Source: Candidatus Bipolaricaulota bacterium
GTDB lineage: Bacteria > Bipolaricaulota > Bipolaricaulia > UBA7950 > UBA9294
Assembly (NCBI GenBank): GCA_021163015.1
Contig: JAGGXO010000161.1
Span: 1-7,976 of the forward strand
Direction of reading: 5' to 3'
Length of the DNA: 7,976 nt
Positions 1 to 4,929 of the stretch are shown piece after piece (the first letter of the stretch is position 1; every line of letters begins with the position of its first letter). The notes beneath the pieces were generated by a model. It was not told where the DNA came from and searched no databases. It worked only from the letters and a program-made list of their open reading frames with translations. The position numbers were made by a program, and so were the translations under genes.

Positions 1-1109
1 AGCTTCGCCTTACGCTCTTCCAGCTTCTCACGGTCGTAGTCAGAATCAGTGTTCTCGATCTGGGCGTCGATCTGTTCGATGCGTCCCTTGATTGCATCCG
101 AGGAGCCGCTTCCGCCGACAATGGTTGTGTTACTTCCATCGACCTTGACTCGCTCGGCGTGTCCGAGCATGTCGAGAGTTGTGTCCTTGATCAACATGCC
201 GGCATCTTCTGCGATAACGGTTCCACCAGTGAGAATCGCGAGATCCTCGAGCATCGCCTTTCGGCGGTCGCCGAAGCCTGGAGCCTTGACCGCACAACTG
301 GAGAGAGTCCCCTTCAGCTTGTTCAGAACCAGCGTCGTTAGCGCTTCGCCGGTGACGTCTTTGGCGATGATCAACAGAGGCTTCCCGCTCTGCGCGATCT
401 TCTCGAGCAGTGGAACGAGATCGGCCGCGTTCTTCAGTTCCTGATCCGTTACCAAGATGTAGGGATTCTCCAGGAGAACTTCCATCTTCTTGGGATCGGT
501 CACGAAGTACGGTGAGATGTACTCGCGATCGAACTGCATCCCTTCGACGACGTCATAGTAGGTGGTGATCGTGTCAGAATCTTCAACGGTGATCACGCCG
601 TCGTCTCCGACTGCTTCCATAGCGTCGGCGATGATCTCCCCGATCGCTTCGTCGTTAGCGGAGATGGTTGCCACCTGCGCAGTCTCATCTTTAGTCTTCA
701 ACGCGCGGCTCTGTTCCTTCAGCCCTTCGACTATCTTCTCCGCACCCTTCTCCAACCCTCGTTTTAGCTCCATCGGATTGGCACCGGCGGCGAGGTTCTT
801 GAACCCCTCCTCAATCATCGCATGAGCGAGAATCGTTGCTGTAGTCGTCCCATCACCCGCAATATCGTTCGTCTTGGAGGCGACCTCTTTCACGAGCTGC
901 GCGCCCATGTTCTCGTAGGGGTCCTTATACTCCTGCTCCTGAGCGATGGTCACACCATCATTTGTAATATCTGGGCTGCCAAATTTCTTATCGATGATCA
1001 CGTTCCGGCCGCGGGGCCCAAGCGTGATGCGTACAGCATCAGCCAACTTGTCGATTCCCGCCTTCATGCGGCGACGTGCTTCATCGCTGAATATTACTTC
1101 TTTTGCCAT
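1..1109 (-). CDS. groEL: Chaperonin GroEL (60 kDa Hsp60), C-terminal part beyond the window
   Basis: GroEL forms the double-ring cytosolic ATP-driven folding chamber that works with the GroES lid. The 369 residues visible, of about 545 usual in the family, cover the N-terminal equatorial, first intermediate and apical regions. Visible family motifs are TLGPRGRNV (residues 29-37), NDGVTIA (50-56), DPYENMGAQLVKEVA (63-77) and the nucleotide-binding GDGTTT (85-90). The apical domain contains KAPGFGDRRKAML, the classic GroEL signature. The frame is open throughout and runs off the left edge, so the second intermediate and equatorial segments and the C-terminal tail are not seen. The start at 1109 gives the family-typical MAKE N-terminus and has a G-rich ribosome-binding site (AAAGGGGG, about 8 bases away). 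It lies 18 bases after groES and is presumably co-transcribed from the CIRCE-controlled promoter. Identity is certain; only completeness is unknown. Confidence 0.97.
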   Translation of the reverse strand, partial: MAKEVIFSDEARRRMKAGIDKLADAVRITLGPRGRNVIIDKKFGSPDITNDGVTIAQEQEYKDPYENMGAQLVKEVASKTNDIAGDGTTTATILAHAMIEEGFKNLAAGANPMELKRGLEKGAEKIVEGLKEQSRALKTKDETAQVATISANDEAIGEIIADAMEAVGDDGVITVEDSDTITTYYDVVEGMQFDREYISPYFVTDPKKMEVLLENPYILVTDQELKNAADLVPLLEKIAQSGKPLLIIAKDVTGEALTTLVLNKLKGTLSSCAVKAPGFGDRRKAMLEDLAILTGGTVIAEDAGMLIKDTTLDMLGHAERVKVDGSNTTIVGGSGSSDAIKGRIEQIDAQIENTDSDYDREKLEERKAK

Positions 1110-1127
1110 GTTGAATTCCCCCTTTAC

Positions 1128-1397
1128 CTACTCAATTACCGCGAGAACGTCGCTCTCTTTGACAAGTAGCAGCTTCTCATCGTCGACTTCGATCTCCGTG
1201 CCGGCGAAACTGGAAACGATGATCTCATTGCCTTTCTTGACGGTGAACTTCTCATCGGTCCCTAGTTCTAGCACCTTTGCGCGCACTACCTTGTCGCTCT
1301 TCGCGCTCTCTGGAAGGACAATCCCTCCTGAGGTTTTCCTCTCTTCCTGCTCGACCTTCTTTGCCAGGATTCGCTTTCCTAGTGGCTTGATCTTCAT
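1128..1397 (-). CDS. groES: Co-chaperonin GroES (10 kDa Hsp10)
   Basis: GroES is the heptameric lid that caps the GroEL ring after ATP binding and closes the folding chamber. This is a complete 89-residue protein; the family usually has 90-100. It begins MKIKPLGKRILAKK (family form: xxxxPLGDRVLVKR). The mobile loop that contacts GroEL is visible around residues 17-33 with KTSGGIVLPESAK, including the hydrophobic IVL triplet. The later part carries KKGNEIIVSSFAGTEIEVDDEKLLLV, close to the usual GD-V-F-Y-GTE-D-EYLI pattern. The start at 1397 is supported by a strong Shine-Dalgarno sequence AAGGAGGGG about 8 bases upstream. It is the first gene of the groESL operon. The untranslated leader is about 50 bases and contains the CIRCE operator, so regulation by the HrcA repressor is expected. 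Confidence 0.97.
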   Translation of the reverse strand: MKIKPLGKRILAKKVEQEERKTSGGIVLPESAKSDKVVRAKVLELGTDEKFTVKKGNEIIVSSFAGTEIEVDDEKLLLVKESDVLAVIE

Positions 1398-1423
1398 CCT
1401 TCAATCCCCTCCTTATGGGTTTA

Positions 1424-1450
1424 TTAGCACTCGCATGCATAGCTTGCTAA
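1424..1450 (-). promoter_or_regulatory. CIRCE operator (HrcA-binding inverted repeat) of groESL
   Basis: On the plus strand the site reads TTAGCACTC, a 9-base spacer, then GCTTGCTAA. The family consensus is TTAGCACTC-N9-GAGTGCTAA. The arm nearest groES is a perfect match. The arm nearest the promoter matches 7 of 9, and the 9-base spacer is exact. The site starts about 5 bases downstream of the -10 box, so it covers the predicted transcription start and early leader, where HrcA repressor is known to act on heat-shock operons. No hrcA gene is in the window, so the repressor is inferred from the site. Confidence 0.9.
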
Positions 1451-1454
1451 ACGT

Positions 1455-1483
1455 ATTGTACCCGGCGACCATTTGCGCGTCAA
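1455..1483 (-). promoter_or_regulatory. Sigma-70-type promoter of groESL
   Basis: Reading the minus strand, -35 TTGACG (1483-1478, 5 of 6 to TTGACA) is followed by exactly 17 bases and -10 TACAAT (1460-1455, 5 of 6 to TATAAT). The predicted start of transcription is near 1448, inside the CIRCE operator. This is a vegetative-type promoter repressed by HrcA rather than one read by an alternative heat-shock sigma factor. It lies in the spacer between the divergent groES gene and the DUF2227 gene at 1533. Confidence 0.85.
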
Positions 1484-1497
1484 GAGGAAGTGGAAAG

Positions 1498-1525
1498 TTG
1501 CTTCGCACGGGGGAGAAGATAAAAT
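1498..1525 (+). promoter_or_regulatory. Possible weak promoter of the DUF2227 gene
   Basis: TTGCTT at 1498-1503 and TAAAAT at 1520-1525 are separated by 16 bases. The -10 is a good match (5 of 6), while the -35 keeps only the TTG. Transcription would begin around 1531-1533, directly at the ATG at 1533, giving a leaderless or nearly leaderless message. The alternative is ribosome binding through GGGGGAG at 1509-1515, but that is about 17 bases from the ATG, too far to be efficient. Tentative. Confidence 0.35.
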
Positions 1526-1532
1526 CCATTGC

Positions 1533-2000
1533 ATGCCATCGGGAAAGGTGCACCTGCGAATCGAGATGATCATCTTTGTGCCCTTTCTCGCCTTGGGGGC
1601 GTACTTGCTGCAAACGGGTCTGGTCTATACCCTATATGTTGCTGTTTTCCTTGGGGGGTATTTCTTCTCAAGCTTCTTCCTCAGTCCGGATCTTGATCTT
1701 GTGCGGAGCGATCCCTTCCAACGCTGGGGGATTGCACGCGTGCTGTGGATCCCTTACGCTCATTTGTTTCATCACCGAGCGCTATCACACCACATCATCT
1801 TCGGGCCGTTGACGCGCATTTGCTACTTGGGAGGGATCGCGTCGCTCGCGTTCGTTGGCATCCTGCGTCTCACTGGGCAGCATGTTCCGCTGTCCATTCC
1901 GCAGTGGCCGGTGATTCTTGCACTCTTGCTCGGTCTCTACCTTCCAAATCAGATACACACAGTGGTGGATGCGCTATGGTCTTGCCTTCGTCATCGCTAG
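1533..2000 (+). CDS. DUF2227 family putative metal-binding membrane protein
   Basis: This 155-residue integral membrane protein resembles the DUF2227 (putative metal-binding) family, whose members typically begin MPSGxxH and carry an SPDLDL motif. Here MPSGKVH opens the protein, SPDLDL lies at residues 51-56, a His-rich stretch FHHRALSHH at 79-87, and PNQIHTVVD at 138-146. The His/Asp clusters are candidate metal ligands by analogy with the family; no reaction is established. Hydrophobic segments lie near residues 12-30, 32-50, 97-112 and 124-140, suggesting four membrane spans. The frame stays open upstream to an ATG at 1473. I chose 1533 because the family starts at MPSGK and the longer form would run through the groES -35 box. 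It is divergent from groESL, and no co-transcribed neighbour is required by context. Family assignment is good; function is unknown. Confidence 0.8.
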   Translation: MPSGKVHLRIEMIIFVPFLALGAYLLQTGLVYTLYVAVFLGGYFFSSFFLSPDLDLVRSDPFQRWGIARVLWIPYAHLFHHRALSHHIIFGPLTRICYLGGIASLAFVGILRLTGQHVPLSIPQWPVILALLLGLYLPNQIHTVVDALWSCLRHR

Positions 2001-2004
2001 GGTG

Positions 2005-2033
2005 TTGTGATGCGCTTTTCCCGCCTCTATAAT
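2005..2033 (+). promoter_or_regulatory. Promoter abutting the rlpA-like start codon (leaderless type)
   Basis: TTGTGA (2005-2010, 4 of 6 to TTGACA) is followed by 17 bases and a perfect TATAAT (2028-2033). The usual start of transcription, 6-8 bases after the -10 box, falls at 2040-2041. The ATG of the next gene is at 2042, so there is no room for a ribosome-binding site. The promoter lies in the 41-base gap after the DUF2227 stop codon. It could drive the whole rlpA-efp-asp23-amaP-DUF2273-nusB run, although internal promoters cannot be excluded. Confidence 0.75.
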
Positions 2034-2041
2034 GCTACAGT

Positions 2042-2425
2042 ATGAAGGAATGGACTCTGTACATCATATCGGTGGTGGCCGTGATCGGGGCGATTGTGTT
2101 GTGGCAAGTAGCTGGGCCATACTACGAGGTTGGGATTGCGTCCTGGTATGGTCCTGGATTCCAAGGGAACCGGACCGCCAATGGCGAGGTCTACGACATG
2201 TACGGGATCAGTGCCGCTCACAAGACGCTGCCCTTCGGCACCATCGTGAGGGTGGTCGACCTCGATACAGGACGAAGTATTGTGGTGCGTATCAACGATC
2301 GTGGACCGTTCATTGAGGGAAGGATCATCGATCTATCGAAAGGCGCAGCCGAGAAGCTGGGGATCGTTGACAAGGGGATTGCCCGTGTTGGGTTGCGCAT
2401 TGTGCGCTGGCCCGGGAGTGAGTGA
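2042..2425 (+). CDS. rlpA: Short RlpA-like double-psi beta-barrel protein, probable septal peptidoglycan lytic transglycosylase
   Basis: RlpA proteins bind and, in some bacteria, cleave denuded peptidoglycan at the division site. The protein is 127 residues. One hydrophobic segment (about 6-24) is followed directly by the barrel domain (about 30-122), which carries ASWYG (33-37), TANGEVYD (45-52), AAHKTLPFGT (58-67), INDRGPF (84-90) and RIIDLS (94-99). Glu49, His60 and Asp86 have the same spacing as the residues reported as active in Pseudomonas RlpA (Glu120, His131, Asp157). Unlike the classic lipoprotein it has no lipobox cysteine and no C-terminal SPOR domain, so it is probably held by an uncleaved N-terminal anchor or secreted with a late cleavage. 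The ATG at 2042 has no ribosome-binding site and sits directly behind a promoter. efp follows after 39 bases. Enzyme activity is inferred. Confidence 0.85.
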   Translation: MKEWTLYIISVVAVIGAIVLWQVAGPYYEVGIASWYGPGFQGNRTANGEVYDMYGISAAHKTLPFGTIVRVVDLDTGRSIVVRINDRGPFIEGRIIDLSKGAAEKLGIVDKGIARVGLRIVRWPGSE

Positions 2426-2464
2426 CCCTCATGCAAACGCGAAGAGGATAGGAGTGATATAGCG

Positions 2465-3025
2465 ATGGGACTTTCAGTGAGTGAGATGCGAAAGGGGATG
2501 GTGATCCTCTACGATGGGGAACTCTACCAGATTACGGACTACGAGCACTCTAAGAGAGGCCGGGGTGGGGCGATTGCACGCACGCGCCTTCGTCATCTGA
2601 AGACAGGGCGTAGCCTTTCCACGACGTTCAAGGGCTCTGAGAACACCGAGTCTGTCTTCCTCGAATCGCGTCCTCTCCAGTATCTGTACAATGACGGTGA
2701 GAACTACGTGTTTATGGACAACGAGCGCTTCGATCAGTTTCCAGTGCCCGCTGAAGTTCTAGGATCTCAGGCGGAGTTCATTGTTGAGGGGCTGAACGTT
2801 CTCGGCTACTACCATGACGACACATTGGTCAACGTTGAGCTTCCGAATTTCGTTGAGCTGAAGGTTACACATACCGAGCCCGGCGTGAGAGGCGATACGG
2901 TCTCCAACGTTGAGAAACCGGCCACACTGGAGAGCGGTGCGGTCGTGCAGGTTCCTCTTTTCGTCAAGGAAGGGGACGTGCTGAAAGTGGATACGCGCAG
3001 CGGTAAATACGTGGAACGTACTTAA
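2465..3025 (+). CDS. efp: Translation elongation factor P
   Basis: EF-P enters the ribosomal E site beside the P-site tRNA and relieves stalling at proline runs. This 186-residue protein has the usual length and three barrels: an N-terminal KOW-like domain (about 1-64), a central OB domain (65-128) and a C-terminal OB domain (129-186). The C-terminal signature is clear: EPGVRGDT, KPATLESGAVVQVPLF and VDTRSGKYVER. The loop that reaches the peptidyl-transferase centre reads SKRGRGGA (29-36), so the tip residue is Arg33, not the lysine of the EpmA- or YmfI-modified types. Thermus EF-P also has Arg there, and the protein as a whole looks Thermus-like; beta/gamma-proteobacterial EarP-type factors carry a rhamnosylated Arg. 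No modification enzyme is encoded in the window. The start has GGAG 10 bases upstream. The next gene begins 10 bases after the stop, with its ribosome-binding site overlapping the end of efp. Confidence 0.96.
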   Translation: MGLSVSEMRKGMVILYDGELYQITDYEHSKRGRGGAIARTRLRHLKTGRSLSTTFKGSENTESVFLESRPLQYLYNDGENYVFMDNERFDQFPVPAEVLGSQAEFIVEGLNVLGYYHDDTLVNVELPNFVELKVTHTEPGVRGDTVSNVEKPATLESGAVVQVPLFVKEGDVLKVDTRSGKYVERT

Positions 3026-3035
3026 AGGAGGGATA

Positions 3036-3422
3036 ATGGCGGAGAGAAGAGTAGAGATCGTCGATGAAGACGGTCGGATTACTATATCGGAAGATGTCGT
3101 CGCATCGATCGCGCGGATCGCTGCAGGGAAGGTCGACGGGATAGCTCTCTCTACCGGCGGAGCGGGAGGGATAAAGAGCTTCTTCGGTGGTGAAGACCTT
3201 TCGCCGACGATCAAGACGGACCTTGTGGACGGAGGAGTGCATGTTGAACTGCGCATTACAGTTGAGTATGGGTACCCGGTTCACGAGGTCGCCCGCGGGA
3301 TCCAATCCAATGTGCAGACTGATATTGAGAAGTTATCTGGAGTGACTGTCACGGGGGTCGATGTATTCGTGCGTAAGGTCGTCCCACCGCACACACCGGA
3401 TGAGAGCGTCGACGAGGAGTAG
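3036..3422 (+). CDS. Asp23/Gls24 family envelope stress protein (first paralogue)
   Basis: Asp23/Gls24 proteins are abundant cytoplasmic proteins that gather at the membrane through the anchor AmaP and are linked to cell-envelope stress in Gram-positive bacteria. This 128-residue copy has the typical single domain (about 14-116). ITISEDVVASIARIAAGKVDG opens the fold, VHVELRITVEYGYPVHEVA forms the central strands and helix, and VTGVDVFV closes it. The tail (117-128) is acidic and proline-rich and probably disordered. It starts 10 bases after efp with a strong AAAGGAGGG site and is followed after 14 bases by a second Asp23 gene. The presence of amaP and a DUF2273 gene just downstream supports the assignment. 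Its precise role is not known; the paralogues may form mixed oligomers. Confidence 0.9.
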   Translation: MAERRVEIVDEDGRITISEDVVASIARIAAGKVDGIALSTGGAGGIKSFFGGEDLSPTIKTDLVDGGVHVELRITVEYGYPVHEVARGIQSNVQTDIEKLSGVTVTGVDVFVRKVVPPHTPDESVDEE

Positions 3423-3436
3423 GAGGAGGAAGGAAG

Positions 3437-3796
3437 ATGGTAGACTCAGAGAAAGGGAGTGTGGGCATCTCTAAGGAAGTCGTTACAGCGATCGCCGGGA
3501 TCGCGGTCTCCGAAGTCGATGGTATAGCTAATCTTCGTCCTGACGACGGTATCTTTCGGCGTGGCGAGGGGATGAAGAGATACGTGGACACCGAAGTAGA
3601 GGGGGAGAATGTCAAGGTGACGGTACGCATTACGGCCGTCTACGGCACACCCATCCACAAGGTGGCAAAGCAGGTGCAGACGCGCGTGAAGACGGAGATT
3701 GAACGGATGACCGGACTGAAAGTGAGCGCGGTGAACGTCGATGTGCAGCGCCTCGTTGAGCCACAGGATCACCCTGAAGAAGGTGAGGAAGAATGA
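3437..3796 (+). CDS. Asp23/Gls24 family envelope stress protein (second paralogue)
   Basis: This is a 119-residue single-domain Asp23 protein with the same plan as its upstream neighbour: VGISKEVVTAIAGIAVSEVDG (9-29), VKVTVRITAVYGTPIHKVA (about 59-77) and LKVSAVNVDVQRLV near the end. It has a very acidic tail (PEEGEEE). The two copies share the pattern but differ at most positions, so the duplication is old or the two were acquired separately. The variable loop after the first helix is Arg-rich here (FRRGEGMKR) but Gly-rich in the first copy. A long purine-rich GGAGGAGGAAGGAAG site precedes the ATG. The stop codon overlaps the amaP start (ATGA, 3793-3796), suggesting coupled translation and a working relation with the anchor. 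Confidence 0.9.
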   Translation: MVDSEKGSVGISKEVVTAIAGIAVSEVDGIANLRPDDGIFRRGEGMKRYVDTEVEGENVKVTVRITAVYGTPIHKVAKQVQTRVKTEIERMTGLKVSAVNVDVQRLVEPQDHPEEGEEE

Positions 3797-4359
3797 CCCC
3801 GTTTCTCCTCGGTGTCGTCGCGTTTGTGATGCTTGTCACCGCTGGTGCCGGTGTGTTGTCTATCCTGCTTTGTGCTGGGATGTTCTCGCTTGCGGCTTCT
3901 CAGCAGTTCTTCGATGCTCTGGCAGGGAAAGTTATCCTGTACGCGCTTGGAGGAGTGTTCCTAGGTGTGAGTTTCTACTTCGCATCACTCTTCTACCGAG
4001 GACGCGTTCAATTGGCGCGTTTTGCGCAGGACGGCGAATGGGGGAAGATAGAGCTCTCGCCGTATGCGTTGCGTGAGTTCGTAAGCGGTATCATGCGTGA
4101 TGAGATCGGAATCGATCATTTTCAGGTGCGGCTGCAGCACATGGGCGATGGGATGTCGATCAGGATTACAACGACCCTATCACCGGAAGATCAGGTAGCC
4201 GAAATTGGGAAGCGCATCCAGGAGACCCTTTCGCGGCGTGTGGTTGAGCGTACGGGGGTTGAGGTGCGTGAGGTAGCAGTCCTTGTGAACAGTATCCACT
4301 CACACGAGGAAGAGCCTGTTACGCATGAGGAGCATGATGAACATACTGATGCCTCCTAG
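3793..4359 (+). CDS. amaP: AmaP-like alkaline-shock membrane anchor protein
   Basis: AmaP is the membrane anchor that recruits Asp23 to the cell envelope in staphylococci. This 188-residue protein fits: two hydrophobic segments at about 5-33 and 46-68 form an N-terminal hairpin. A cytoplasmic region follows (about 85-165) with the Asp23-like pattern SIRITTTLSPEDQVAEIGKR and VEVREVAVLVNSI. The last 20 residues are rich in Glu, His and Asp. Its start overlaps the stop of the second Asp23 gene by four bases, and its end overlaps the DUF2273 gene. Position and topology, more than sequence signature alone, support the name. The gene order asp23-amaP-DUF2273 is typical of Gram-positive clusters, and this window adds nusB at its end. 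Confidence 0.8.
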   Translation: MTPFLLGVVAFVMLVTAGAGVLSILLCAGMFSLAASQQFFDALAGKVILYALGGVFLGVSFYFASLFYRGRVQLARFAQDGEWGKIELSPYALREFVSGIMRDEIGIDHFQVRLQHMGDGMSIRITTTLSPEDQVAEIGKRIQETLSRRVVERTGVEVREVAVLVNSIHSHEEEPVTHEEHDEHTDAS

Positions 4360-4540
4360 ACTGATCGGTCTTCTTGTGGGCTTGTTAACAGGGATCCTGT
4401 TCGTTGTTGCCGGATGGCGCGTTGTCCTGATCCTACTCGCTTTCGCCGTTGGTGGATACGTTGTTGGCTCGTGCCTCGAATCGAGTAGCACGCTGGCAGT
4501 AAGGCTGCGCAGATTCTATATTCGTCTGTTTCGGCCCTGA
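4325..4540 (+). CDS. DUF2273 family small membrane protein
   Basis: This is a small membrane protein of up to 71 residues. Two hydrophobic segments, GLLVGLLTGILFVVAG (about 14-29) and VVLILLAFAVGGYVVGSCL (about 32-50), form a glycine-rich hairpin, followed by a short basic tail (RLRRFYIRLFR). Size, topology and position right after amaP match DUF2273, a family almost always found beside Asp23 genes; its function is not established. The start is uncertain. ATG codons occur at 4325, 4334, 4337 and 4349, all inside the end of amaP. GAGGAG at 4327-4332 would favour 4337 (67 residues), while weaker purine stretches favour 4325. Translation is probably coupled to amaP. Its stop codon overlaps the nusB ATG by one base (TGATG). 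Confidence 0.75.
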   Translation: MRSMMNILMPPRLIGLLVGLLTGILFVVAGWRVVLILLAFAVGGYVVGSCLESSSTLAVRLRRFYIRLFRP

Positions 4541-4929
4541 TGCAGAGAAGTGAAGCGCGTGAGCTTGTCCTCCACGTCCTCTACGGGCGAGAGTTTGTCG
4601 ATAGACCACTTGTGGAGATGGTCCCCGAGCTTGAGTCTGACGATCAAAGAGACTACATAGAGGAGACACTGCGCGGGGTTGTAGATCATATAGTAGATCT
4701 CGACGAACTGATCAACCGTTATGCCGTTGGCTGGCGTGTGGAGAGGCTTGCGGTTCTCGATCGGAACATCCTGCGTTTGGGTCTGTACGAGCTGTTGCAT
4801 GCCTCGGACATCCCTGCCGAAGTGGCGATTGATGAGGCAGTGGAGCTTGCAAAGAAGTACGGAACAGAGAACGCACAGTCATTCATTAATGGTATTCTCG
4901 ATCGCGTGTGGAAGGCTTCGGAGGATTGA
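4540..4929 (+). CDS. nusB: Transcription antitermination factor NusB
   Basis: NusB pairs with NusE (ribosomal protein S10) and binds boxA RNA to keep RNA polymerase from terminating early, mainly on rRNA operons. The all-helical NusB fold is recognisable along the full 129 residues. It starts MQRSEARELVLHVLYG (family: RRxARExALQxLYQ). The C-terminal half has the diagnostic LAVLDRNILRLGLYELL, then IPAEVAIDEAVELAKKYG and SFINGILDRV. Length is near the family's usual 130-140. The ATG overlaps the DUF2273 stop codon by one base and has no clear ribosome-binding site, so translation likely depends on the upstream gene. A decayed epimerase gene begins immediately after the stop codon. nusB downstream of an Asp23 cluster is a Gram-positive-like arrangement. 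Confidence 0.95.
   Translation: MQRSEARELVLHVLYGREFVDRPLVEMVPELESDDQRDYIEETLRGVVDHIVDLDELINRYAVGWRVERLAVLDRNILRLGLYELLHASDIPAEVAIDEAVELAKKYGTENAQSFINGILDRVWKASED

Noticed and set aside
49..825. Plus-strand open frames opposite groEL
   Set aside because: Antisense shadows of a strongly conserved gene on the minus strand.
1473..1532. 20-residue N-terminal extension of the DUF2227 protein
   Set aside because: The family begins at MPSGK, the extension is not family-like, and it would overlap the groES -35 box; start moved to 1533.
946..1569. Long plus-strand open frame of 207 residues
   Set aside because: It is the antisense shadow of groEL and groES, with Ser-rich, low-complexity translation and no family likeness.
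2759..3305. Minus-strand open frames of 165 and 113 residues
   Set aside because: Shadows of efp and the first Asp23 gene; no ribosome-binding site or recognisable motif.
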